Part shown: positions 32,781 to 40,013 of the stretch, in pieces
How the letters are laid out: each line of letters opens with the position of its first letter
Numbering within the stretch: position 1 is the stretch's first letter
Made by a program: the position numbers and the translations under genes
Assembly: GCA_902384795.1 (NCBI GenBank)
Contig: CABMDC010000017.1
Span: 1 to 64,000 of the forward strand
DNA length: 64,000 nt
Origin: Candidatus Gugararchaeum adminiculabundum
Lineage (GTDB): Archaea > Micrarchaeota > Micrarchaeia > Burarchaeales > Gugararchaeaceae
Direction: 5' to 3'
The notes under the pieces: generated by a model
Databases searched by the model: none
Told to the model about the DNA's origin: nothing
What the model saw: only the letters and a program-made list of their open reading frames with translations

Positions 32781-34028
32781 GTGACAAAACCATCGAAATT
32801 GGTATGCAAGGAATGCGGCGAGGAATATCCAGTGGAACTGAGGACCGCGTGCGAAATCTGCTTCGGCCCGCTGGACGTGCAGTATGATTACGAGGCCATT
32901 GGGAAGCAGGTGACCAAGGAGAAAATCGCAGGCAGGGAGAAAACCCTTTGGAGGTATATTGAGCTCCTGCCGATTGAGAACAGGAATAATATTGTGAACC
33001 TGCATCCTGGTTTTACTCCATTGAAAAAAGCAGACCAGCTGGCGAAGAAATTGGGATTGCGGGAATTGTATGTGAAAGATGACACCGTAAATCCCACCTA
33101 TTCGTTCAAGGACAGGCCGAGCTCGGTTGCTGTTTCCAAGAGCGTTGAATTCGGGCTTGAAGCCGTGGGATGTGCAAGCACTGGAAATTTGGCAGGCGCA
33201 ACCGCTGCCCATGCTGCCAAGGCGGGATTGCCTTGTTACATTTTCATTCCAGCTGATTTGGAGCAGAGCAAGGTGCTTTCAGCGCAAATCTATGGGCCGA
33301 ATATCATTGCGGTTGAGGGGACCTATGATGATGCGAACAGGATTGCGAATTTGGCTGCGAACAAATACAAGTGGGGGCTGGTGAACATCAACATCCGCCC
33401 GTATTACACAGAAGGAAGCAAAACTTTGGCCTACGAAGTGTGCGAGCAACTGGGATGGCAGACGCCTGACAGGGTGATTATTCCGCTGGGAAGCGGGGCA
33501 TTGCTTTGCGCAATCAACAAGGGGTTCAATGAGCTGGTGAAACTTGGGTTCGTCTATGAGAACAAGGTGAAAATCTGCGGCAGCCAGCCGGATGGATGCG
33601 CGCCCATTGCCAATGCCTATGATGGAAAGAGTGACATAATCCCGATTGAGAAGCCAACAAGCATTGTGAAATCACTGGCGATCGGAGACCCGGCATCTGG
33701 TCCTGAAGCTCTTAAAATAATCAATGAAAGCAGAGGATTCGCTGATTCGCCAAATGACCTGGAAGTGGTTGAAGGGCAGAAGCTGCTTGCGCGCACCGAG
33801 GGGATTTTTGCAGAGCCTGCTGGCGGAGTTGTTATTGCAGCGCTCAAGCGGAAAGTTGAGGCCGGAGAAATTGACAAGAATGAAAGGGTTGTTGTTTACA
33901 TTACAGGGAACGGGTTGAAAACTCCGGATGTGCTGTTCGGGAAATTCCCTGAGCCGACAAGGGCAAAGCCGAATTTCGAGGATGTGGACAGGGCGATTAC
34001 TGAGCTGAAGAGGAAAGGAAGCAAATAA
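32781..34028 (+). CDS. thrC: Threonine synthase
   Basis: 415 residues with a GTG start, AGGTGA 4 nt upstream. An N-terminal zinc ribbon (CKECGEEYPVE...CEICFGPL) precedes the PLP fold type II domain. The PLP-binding lysine lies in PTYSFKDRPSS, followed by CASTGNLAGATAAHAAKAG and a phosphate-binding GSGALL loop. It converts O-phosphohomoserine to threonine; related cysteate synthases are an alternative but less likely. Repeat copy C ends just before it. Confidence 0.9.
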   Translation: MTKPSKLVCKECGEEYPVELRTACEICFGPLDVQYDYEAIGKQVTKEKIAGREKTLWRYIELLPIENRNNIVNLHPGFTPLKKADQLAKKLGLRELYVKDDTVNPTYSFKDRPSSVAVSKSVEFGLEAVGCASTGNLAGATAAHAAKAGLPCYIFIPADLEQSKVLSAQIYGPNIIAVEGTYDDANRIANLAANKYKWGLVNINIRPYYTEGSKTLAYEVCEQLGWQTPDRVIIPLGSGALLCAINKGFNELVKLGFVYENKVKICGSQPDGCAPIANAYDGKSDIIPIEKPTSIVKSLAIGDPASGPEALKIINESRGFADSPNDLEVVEGQKLLARTEGIFAEPAGGVVIAALKRKVEAGEIDKNERVVVYITGNGLKTPDVLFGKFPEPTRAKPNFEDVDRAITELKRKGSK

Positions 34029-34121
34029 ATTGCAGGCGGGGATATTCCGCAAAGAATAGGATTTTCACGAGGCAATATAAGGAATGGAAAGGAAACGATA
34101 CTCAGGCAAGAGGTGTTGTGA

Positions 34122-34400
34122 ATGGTAAAAGTAAGATTTTCAAGTGCGATTCAGGCTGCTGCGAACAATGAGATTGAGACCACGGTTGAATTCCATGGGA
34201 ACGTTGAAGCCCTGCTCAAGAAGCTTGTTGAAAAATATGGCGAGAACTTCAAGAAAAGGATTTATGACGACCAGGGGAAGCCGCGCAGGTTCATCAATAT
34301 TTATGTGAACGGCAAGGACGTGCGGTTCGTGAAGCAGCTTAACACTGAAATCAAAGCCGGGGACGTTATTGATTTGATTCCGGCAGTCTCAGGCGGCTAA
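34122..34400 (+). CDS. MoaD/SAMP-like ubiquitin-fold sulfur carrier
   Basis: 92 residues with a beta-grasp pattern (MVKVRFSSAIQ, then the strand YVNGKDVRF, then AGDVIDLIPAVSGG) ending in the diagnostic C-terminal Gly-Gly. Archaeal members either carry sulfur for molybdopterin or tRNA thiolation or act as SAMP protein modifiers. No moaE, E1-like or tRNA-thiolation gene is nearby, so the role is open. Confidence 0.9.
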   Translation: MVKVRFSSAIQAAANNEIETTVEFHGNVEALLKKLVEKYGENFKKRIYDDQGKPRRFINIYVNGKDVRFVKQLNTEIKAGDVIDLIPAVSGG

Positions 34401-34427
34401 AGAGCCATAGGCGTATTTTATCTATTA

Positions 34428-34586
34428 GCGGAGGAGGAAGGCGAGCGAGTAATCGCGAGCACCTCCGCATAGTTGCGGAGGCATTTTCGGCCCGCAGGCC
34501 GAAACATGTTTCATCTGGAGCAGTTTTTGTTTCGCTGTGGATATTGAACGCGTAGAGCGGCTCTGTTAAGGCAATGTGCGCTCTAC
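34428..34586 (+). repeat. Dispersed two-hairpin element, copy D (with extra hairpins)
   Basis: Hairpin 1: GCGGAGG (34428-34434) with CCTCCGC (34462-34468); core GCGAGCGAGTAATCGCGAGC (34441-34460), GTAA loop. CCTCCGC can instead pair with a second GCGGAGG at 34475-34481. An extra perfect hairpin TTTCGGCC-CGCA-GGCCGAAA follows. Hairpin 2: GTAGAGCG (34552-34559) with CGCTCTAC (34579-34586), 19-nt loop. A TATA box begins 7 bp later. Confidence 0.88.
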
Positions 34587-34592
34587 AAATCT

Positions 34593-34601
34593 ATTTATAT
34601 T
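34593..34601 (+). promoter_or_regulatory. TATA box for the DUF350 gene
   Basis: ATTTATATT lies about 40 bp before the ATG at 34638 and 7 bp after repeat copy D. Copy B has the same arrangement with the TPR-AAA+ promoter. Confidence 0.55.
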
Positions 34602-34637
34602 GCGACTTAGTGAAACCATCAACAGTTGGTGATTCTA

Positions 34638-35186
34638 ATGGCTGAACTTATGGCAGAGCTCGGAGTAGGGATTCTCAAATTCATCATAGCGGCGGTGCTG
34701 GCTATTTTCTCGGTCTATTTCGGCATAAGGGCCTATGACCGGATGACCGAGGGAATCGAGGAAATGCGCGAGCTCAAGAAAGGGAACGTGGCCGTAGGAG
34801 TCGTGATGGCCGCGGTGATTTTGATTATTGCGTTCGTGACGCGCGCCACGGTTATGGAGATGAACACGAACATGAAGGTCGGCATGAGCGCGAGTTTGCT
34901 TGGAATAATCGTGCTTGTGGGAGTTGTGAAGCTGGCGTTCGCCCTGCTGATTACATTGTTTGTGATTTACATCGCCCTGAATGTGCTGGCAATGGTCACC
35001 AGGGACATTGACGAGATCGAGGAGCTGAACAGGAACAATGTGGCGGTCGGGCTCATGATTGCAGGCGTATTGCTCGCGGTCGTATTGGTCACCATGACGA
35101 GCCTGGAAAGCATTGCGGCCAGCCCGGCGGTTTCTGCGCTGGAAGTGGCGAAGAACATGGGGATAACCGCTGCGGCTCTGATTTAG
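34638..35186 (+). CDS. DUF350-family membrane protein (tandem repeat)
   Basis: About 182 residues from ATG MAELMAELGV, with GGTGAT 4 nt upstream. Four membrane helices arranged as two DUF350 units, each with an acidic loop then a helix: EEMRELKKGNVAVGVVMAA and DEIEELNRNNVAVGLMIAG. The family is of unknown function, often linked to membrane stress or ionic-liquid tolerance. It lies alone between copy D and the convergent pilin cluster. Confidence 0.82.
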   Translation: MAELMAELGVGILKFIIAAVLAIFSVYFGIRAYDRMTEGIEEMRELKKGNVAVGVVMAAVILIIAFVTRATVMEMNTNMKVGMSASLLGIIVLVGVVKLAFALLITLFVIYIALNVLAMVTRDIDEIEELNRNNVAVGLMIAGVLLAVVLVTMTSLESIAASPAVSALEVAKNMGITAAALI

Positions 35187-35216
35187 TTTTGCTGGTCGCT
35201 TCTTTCTCCCGCGCGC

Positions 35217-35594
35217 TTAGCCTTCCCATATTTTTTCGTTTGAAACGTATAGCCTGATTGTGCCTGCGGGAAGCGCGAGACTTTCGCTATAGCTGCAGAG
35301 CGTTTCGGCTGATTTGCTTTTTCCTCCAACTGAAACCGTGAGATTTTTTCCGCTGGCCGAGATGTTCGCCGGAAACGGAAGGCGCAGTTCGACCGGTTCT
35401 GTATTGCCAGCGCCAAGCACGCAGGCATTGTCTGCCGCGCCCTGGAGCGCGTAGGCCGCCAGTTCGGCATAGCGCTTGCCTGAAAGCGACTGCTCGAGCG
35501 CATAGGAGTTGTAAAGAAGCGGGAGGATCAGGGCGAGCACTGCTAGGAAGGCTGCGAAAACCAAAAGGAATTCAAGCGAAACTTGCGCGCGCAT
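35217..35594 (-). CDS. Pilin-like secreted protein, cluster gene 5
   Basis: About 125 residues from MRAQVSLEFLLVF (the track ATG is two codons earlier). A short basic leader then AQVSLEF and a hydrophobic helix (LLVFAAFLAVLALILPLL) match archaeal class III-type pilin N-termini, although R-A-Q replaces the common K/R-G-Q. The C-terminal domain is beta-rich with two cysteines. Last gene of the minus-strand cluster, 3-10 bp after its neighbour. Confidence 0.72.
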   Translation of the reverse strand: MRAQVSLEFLLVFAAFLAVLALILPLLYNSYALEQSLSGKRYAELAAYALQGAADNACVLGAGNTEPVELRLPFPANISASGKNLTVSVGGKSKSAETLCSYSESLALPAGTIRLYVSNEKIWEG

Positions 35595-35603
35595 GAGCAT
35601 TAA

Positions 35604-35885
35604 CTAGGGTTTGTCCTGGCAGGTGTTGTCAGAAGCGCAGTAATCGCTGGCGCAGTCACTGGATTTGATGCAATCTGTGCCCACCTTCTTGCCGGTACCT
35701 ATTGAAGTGTCAAGAGACTCGATTTTGGAAGTTACGGCCCCGGTCTGCTTTTCGGCGGATTTGGTTGCATCGTTCGCCTGTTTTTGCAAGGAGGTGATTA
35801 CCAGAATTGCGATTGCCAATACCGCTGCCAATAGAATGATGATTTCGATTGATATCTGACCTTTTTTCTTTTTAGAGCCAAACAC
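35604..35885 (-). CDS. Small pilin-like protein with cysteine tail, cluster gene 4
   Basis: About 93 residues. The start is probably GTG at 35885, with GGTGGT 4 nt upstream; a GTG at 35894 is the track start. KKKKGQISIE followed by IIILLAAVLAIAILVITSL is a textbook class III signal peptide (cleavage before Q). The mature chain has a coiled-coil-like stretch and a C-terminal CIKSSDCASDYCASDNTC cluster, likely two disulfides outside the cell. Confidence 0.8.
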   Translation of the reverse strand: MFGSKKKKGQISIEIIILLAAVLAIAILVITSLQKQANDATKSAEKQTGAVTSKIESLDTSIGTGKKVGTDCIKSSDCASDYCASDNTCQDKP

Positions 35886-35973
35886 GCGCACCACCCGCTG
35901 AAAAATGGGAAATCTTGGTATATATTGCTATTGGTGTCGCTTGAAAAGAAGCCGCTAATGGAAGCCGCTAACA

Positions 35974-37848
35974 TTAACTGGTGCAGGGGTCGTTCGCATC
36001 GAAAGTCTTGCAGGTTATGTCGTCAACTAAATAATTGTCGATGTGGTCGGTGCTAAGCCCAAATTGGCCGATGGGGGTTTTGGTATCGTCGGCGCTGCAC
36101 TGCAACTTATTCTTGCATCCTGGCATTCCCCTAAGCCAGTTGTCGCTGGTCGTTCCAATTGACAAACGGGGAGTTACTAAATAGCCGTGGTCTGTCCTGT
36201 CCAGTGTGCTGTCTTTTGCCCATTCTCCGATCACGAATGATTCAATTCCCAGATCGTCTGCATGGTGGGAGAAGTGCGTCGGGCCCATCAACCGGTCAAG
36301 GAAGCTTGGCGCATCGTTGTTTTGCACATAATAGCCGCAGATTGCCGCATCGCGCATATTGTCCAGGATGTAAAGGTAATGGCGGTCCGGGGTGCAGTCA
36401 TTTGCCAGGCCATAGTTGTCAATGAGCACCGACTGGTTTCCCAGGGAATCGATGCCTGCTTTCAATGAATTGGTTGGCTCAGGACCGCGGAGGTAAACAT
36501 CCGGCTGGGTGGCGCTATCTACGCCATTTCCATTCCATGCGAAAAGGTCTGAAGGGCCTCCTCCTGCGAGCGTTGGCCGGATGACAAATGGGACTGCGAT
36601 GGGGTTTAGCCCGTAGGGTGTTGACTTGTCCAGGGCGGTTGCATCAACAGTACACTTGCCTTCGACGTATGCTCGAAATGCCGGGTCAAGGTCTATATCT
36701 GGTTGTGGATTTCCGTTGCCGCTGGTATCGGAATATAGTATGAGGGTTGTGCCAGGCTCGCAGCCTCCGGTGAATTCAAGGCAATCGACACACTTGCCAA
36801 TTTCACGTGTCCGCTCATACTTGCAGGTTGCCGTGCAGGTTCCTTCGTAGTGAACACTGGTGCCGGAAACCGAAGTGGTGTAATCGTAAGAGATGGGCGG
36901 TTTGGGAGCAGTGGTAAGGATGGCCGGGGGGGATTCCAATTCTGGCTCTTCCATCAGAATCAGGCCCGCATAGCCATCTGCCTGAAGATTAAGCCCGTCA
37001 TAATATTTTTTTGAGAATAGGATGTATTTGGCGCGCTGGTTGGGAGGAGTGTCGACTGGGAGAGTTTCGTTCAAAACCAATGGGCCGAACACCCAGCCCT
37101 TGCCCCGGGATCCTTCGAATTGTTTTGGCTTCAGGTCCGCTGGTTTCGCATAGCCATCGCGGAAATAGATTTGGCGGACTGCACCCCGGGTGGTGGGAGT
37201 GGAGGTTTTGTCGAATACCATCAGGTCGATCATTCCGTCAATGGAGAAATTGGAGGTCACGTTTATGCCCTTTTCAGCGACTTTCGTGCCGTCCAATTCG
37301 CTTAGGTAAATGGTTGCGTTGTAGGAAATGCTGATGTTCTCATAGTCAACCTGCTTCACTAGGAAGAAATTGTCAACGCCGTCATCGTTTATTTTCGCAT
37401 CAAACGCGAATCCGAACTGGTTTGCCGTGTCGTCCATTTTCTTGACCCAGCTGTTGAAAGTGTATTTCGCAGGATCACAGTCATTGACCGAAACCGCTGT
37501 CTGGCCTGGCCCGAGGGTGCAGTCCAGGAACATGTACTTGTATTGGGTTTGCAGATCATCGGCGTTCGTAGCGGGGAATTGCTGGTTGTTCTTTATGTTC
37601 AGCACATAGCCGTTCATGGCGCTGAGCCCTATAATGGAGGTCATGGAATTCATCTTGTCCTCGGAAACCGAATCGATCATCTGCTTCATGGCATTGGTCT
37701 TGAATTTCTCAGGCACGATGATCTCCTTCTGCTCCAGGGTCGTGACATAGAAGCTCACGGTGATTAGCATGAAGCCGAGTATGATGAGCATTAGCAAAGT
37801 GAACAGGAAACCGCGCGTGCTGCGTTCATTTTCGTTTTTGTTTTTCAT
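35974..37848 (-). CDS. Large N-anchored surface protein, cluster gene 3
   Basis: 624 residues. A single N-terminal helix (GFLFTLLMLIILGFMLITVSFYV, about residues 14-36) after a basic leader suggests a pilin-like or signal-anchor protein with the body outside. Cysteine pairs (CTATCKYERTREIGKC) and Asp/Gly-rich segments point to a folded extracellular domain. No known family. Its ATG overlaps the previous stop (TAATG), so it is coupled with gene 2. Confidence 0.75.
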   Translation of the reverse strand: MKNKNENERSTRGFLFTLLMLIILGFMLITVSFYVTTLEQKEIIVPEKFKTNAMKQMIDSVSEDKMNSMTSIIGLSAMNGYVLNIKNNQQFPATNADDLQTQYKYMFLDCTLGPGQTAVSVNDCDPAKYTFNSWVKKMDDTANQFGFAFDAKINDDGVDNFFLVKQVDYENISISYNATIYLSELDGTKVAEKGINVTSNFSIDGMIDLMVFDKTSTPTTRGAVRQIYFRDGYAKPADLKPKQFEGSRGKGWVFGPLVLNETLPVDTPPNQRAKYILFSKKYYDGLNLQADGYAGLILMEEPELESPPAILTTAPKPPISYDYTTSVSGTSVHYEGTCTATCKYERTREIGKCVDCLEFTGGCEPGTTLILYSDTSGNGNPQPDIDLDPAFRAYVEGKCTVDATALDKSTPYGLNPIAVPFVIRPTLAGGGPSDLFAWNGNGVDSATQPDVYLRGPEPTNSLKAGIDSLGNQSVLIDNYGLANDCTPDRHYLYILDNMRDAAICGYYVQNNDAPSFLDRLMGPTHFSHHADDLGIESFVIGEWAKDSTLDRTDHGYLVTPRLSIGTTSDNWLRGMPGCKNKLQCSADDTKTPIGQFGLSTDHIDNYLVDDITCKTFDANDPCTS

Positions 37849-38552
37849 TAAACATACACCGTCAATCTTACTGCTGCCGGTCCGATTATTTCGCCGGGGT
37901 TTGAATTGGTTGCCGTGGGAGGCGCGCAGGGAACCGATTTAGGGTCTGCGGTCTTGCATAGGAGAGCGTCGTTATTGTACTCCGGAGCTCCGGTTGCATC
38001 GTAGCCCGTGAAGCCATGGCAGGTTATTGCGCAGTAGGGTGATTCGCCCGGCTGCGCCGGGATCGCATAGGTTGTGACCACGCGCACTGCGCTGGCGCTC
38101 ACTTTTGTTTGCGCATTGGCGATCTGCGGCTCGCGCTCGTAAATCAGTTTCCATTTGCTGTCCTGGGTATCGTAATATTCCAGGGAATAGCCGAACTGCT
38201 TCGGAATTGTTGCACCGAGAACTCGGTCATCGGCTATTTTTCCGCATTTTGGGCTGCTCTTGCAGTCGTTCGGATTCTGACCGTCATGGCTTGCGAAATC
38301 CTGGACCATTGTTTCCAGAAGCGTGAGGCGCGAGCTGGGGTCGTATACGTGGTAGAGATTGTTTGCCGCAGGGTCGCTCACTTTCGTAGAATCAAGGAAT
38401 GCTATGCCGTCGCTTGCCAGGTCATAGGCCTGCTCGTAGCTCGAGAAATAGGAGTGCGGGATGTTCACCAGCAGGTAGAGCGTGAATATCGCTAGTATTG
38501 CCACAAACAGGGAAGTAAACCCGTCCAGAGAGAAAATGAAAGCACGCCTCAA
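37848..38552 (-). CDS. Pilin-like protein, cluster gene 2
   Basis: 234 residues with a TTG start behind a strong GGAGG (6-nt spacing). The N-terminus is a short basic leader MRRAFIFSLDGF followed by the helix TSLFVAILAIFTLYLLVNI, like archaeal pilin-related DUF proteins. The mature domain contains cysteines in pairs (CKSSPKC, CAITCHG) and likely forms disulfides. The function is inferred from context. Confidence 0.75.
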   Translation of the reverse strand: MRRAFIFSLDGFTSLFVAILAIFTLYLLVNIPHSYFSSYEQAYDLASDGIAFLDSTKVSDPAANNLYHVYDPSSRLTLLETMVQDFASHDGQNPNDCKSSPKCGKIADDRVLGATIPKQFGYSLEYYDTQDSKWKLIYEREPQIANAQTKVSASAVRVVTTYAIPAQPGESPYCAITCHGFTGYDATGAPEYNNDALLCKTADPKSVPCAPPTATNSNPGEIIGPAAVRLTVYV

Positions 38553-38604
38553 ATTAAACCTCCTAAGCTTCTTCGTCTATTATCATATTTCCAGCCCTTA
38601 TATA

Positions 38605-39018
38605 TTAATTTGTTAGTGTGCAGTCGCCCCAGCCTGTTCCGCAGGGATTGCAGACTTTTGCGCCATAGCTGCAGGTTTCGTCCTGGGTCGCGCAGCTGAC
38701 CCTGTTGCCAGGAACGCAGATTTTGGGAACTGCGCAGCCTGACCATCTTCCCTTGTAGCAGGAATGGGTGCCTGGGCATGAATCACTTTCGCGCGTGCAG
38801 TTTTCTACCGCGCCTTCAGTGCACGCTGGAGCGGAAGGTGGGGGAGATGAATTTGATTTTGTTCCGGATGTGAGGCCGGGCTGCCATTGGCCACCTAAGT
38901 CCTGGGCAGGGGCGAAGGTGAGAAAATGGTAGACGATTAGGGATAGGAAGGCTAGCACTAGCAAAAGTGAGATGTAAAAGAAAACGCCCATTGCCCTGAT
39001 TCCCCTGGAGCTTTCCAT
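38605..39018 (-). CDS. Membrane-anchored cysteine-rich protein, cluster gene 1
   Basis: 137 residues. An N-terminal helix (GVFFYISLLLVLAFLSLIVYHFLTF), a Ser/Pro linker, then a cysteine-rich domain with a repeated pattern: CTEGAVENCTRESD...CPGTHSCYKGRWSGC and CVPGNRVSCATQD...CSYGAKVC. Repeats of this C-x-G...C...C...G-x-W-x-x-C type occur in extracellular structural proteins. ATG at 39018 is chosen over the TTG one codon earlier. First gene of the cluster, divergent from carS. Confidence 0.75.
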   Translation of the reverse strand: MESSRGIRAMGVFFYISLLLVLAFLSLIVYHFLTFAPAQDLGGQWQPGLTSGTKSNSSPPPSAPACTEGAVENCTRESDSCPGTHSCYKGRWSGCAVPKICVPGNRVSCATQDETCSYGAKVCNPCGTGWGDCTLTN

Positions 39019-39053
39019 CAAGGATTATAAGCTTCCGCAGATTAAAAAAATCC

Positions 39054-39593
39054 ATGGTCTCCTACCAGGCGCAAACCGAGCTGCTTATGCTCATTGTGTT
39101 CGTGTTCCCTTCCTGGATAGCAAACGCGGTGCCGGTGATATTCGGAGGAGGCACACCCATGGATTTCGGGAGGAAATTCAAGGATGACACAAGGATTCTT
39201 GGGGACGGGAAAACCTGGCGGGGATTTTTGGCTGGGGTTTTGGGAGGAGCGGTGATGGGGGTTATTGCGGCCTATGTTTGCCCGAGCCAGTGGAACATTT
39301 ATGCGAACAGGGAAAGTTATTACATCAGCGGAGTGCTCATGGGAATTGGGGCGATGATTGGGGATTCGCTTGGCTCATTCATAAAAAGAAGGATGAGGGT
39401 TGACCAGGGAAGGCCGATTGTGCTGCTGGACCAGCTGACATTTTTGTATGTGGCGATTGCTTTCTCCATTGCGGCTGTGCCGTTTAATTTGGACTGGTTC
39501 GCGGTGCTGTTCCTGACGGTTGTCACCTATGCCATACACGCGTTCTTCAATTTCCTGTCGCACCAAATCGGGCTGAAAAAGGTCCCCTGGTAG
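39054..39593 (+). CDS. carS: CDP-archaeol synthase
   Basis: 179 residues with four or five membrane helices. CarS (formerly DUF46) transfers CTP to unsaturated archaeol phosphate in archaeal polar-lipid synthesis. Motifs: FPSWIANAVPVIFGGGTPMD, ILGDGKTWRGFLAGVLGGA, GAMIGDSLGSFIKRR and VLLDQLTFL. GATTATAAGC about 25-30 bp upstream fits a leaderless transcript. It complements the prenyl diphosphate synthase at the start of the window. Confidence 0.94.
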   Translation: MVSYQAQTELLMLIVFVFPSWIANAVPVIFGGGTPMDFGRKFKDDTRILGDGKTWRGFLAGVLGGAVMGVIAAYVCPSQWNIYANRESYYISGVLMGIGAMIGDSLGSFIKRRMRVDQGRPIVLLDQLTFLYVAIAFSIAAVPFNLDWFAVLFLTVVTYAIHAFFNFLSHQIGLKKVPW

Positions 39594-39658
39594 GGAGTAA
39601 TCGTTTATTAATTTCTTGCGAGCAAATAATTGGTGCAGAGGTTTTGAGTTCAAATTAT

Positions 39659-39731
39659 AGCCCCGTCGTCTAGTGGTCAAGGATCGGAGGCTCTGAACCT
39701 CTTGACATCGGTTCGAATCCGGTCGGGGCTA
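39659..39731 (+). tRNA. tRNA-Gln (anticodon CTG)
   Basis: Acceptor AGCCCCG/CGGGGCT, anticodon arm GGAGG-CTCTGAA-CCTCT (anticodon CTG), T arm ATCGG-TTCGAAT-CCGGT. The discriminator is A, with no CCA and no intron. A T-run (ATAGTTTTTTT) follows as terminator. The last ten bases plus the T-run are repeated 141 bp downstream. Confidence 0.93.
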
Positions 39732-39882
39732 TAGTTTTTTTATGCGAACTAGTTTAGGAAAAAAGAGAGCGAGTAATCGCGAGCTTTTTTCCCGCGGTTT
39801 CAGGTTTTGCATTTTATGATGAGGGGTGTGGGGCTTTGAATGTAGAACATGGTTGGCCCTGCGTCGGGGCTATAGTTTTTTT
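39722..39882. repeat. Direct repeat of the tRNA-Gln 3' end flanking a short insert
   Basis: GTCGGGGCTATAGTTTTTTT occurs at 39722-39741 (3' end of tRNA-Gln) and again at 39863-39882. The 121 bp between contain copy E of the two-hairpin element. Duplicated tRNA 3' ends are typical attachment-site scars, but no integrase is present and the insert is tiny. The 420-bp gap between carS and the next gene holds only these features and a TATA box. Confidence 0.8.
39757..39792 (+). repeat. Dispersed two-hairpin element, copy E (first hairpin intact)
   Basis: GGAAAAAAG (39757-39765) pairs with CTTTTTTCC (39784-39792), 9 bp perfect. The inner stem is GCGA-GTAA-TCGC (39769-39780) with a GA/GA step between the stems. 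The outer stem differs completely from other copies yet still pairs. Downstream, TTGAATGTAGAACATGG (from 39836) looks like a decayed second hairpin. Confidence 0.82.
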
Positions 39883-39960
39883 TTGCTGTGCGCAAGCATG
39901 GCTCTTTTCTCTGTGTTTTTCCATGTTTTTAGGTGATTATAAGTGTCCTTATGCGGAAAG

Positions 39961-39971
39961 CTTTATATAGC
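39961..39971 (+). promoter_or_regulatory. TATA box for the 40014 gene
   Basis: CTTTATATAGC is nearly identical to the TATA box at 30119 (CTTTATATAGT). It lies about 48 bp before the ATG at 40014. Confidence 0.6.
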
Positions 39972-40013
39972 GCTTCGGGCATAATACAATGAAACACACT
40001 GTCAGTGATATCT

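Noticed and set aside
39659-39882. Integrated virus or plasmid at tRNA-Gln
   Set aside because: The direct repeat is real but encloses only 121 bp with no integrase or replication gene; treated as a scar or small element instead.
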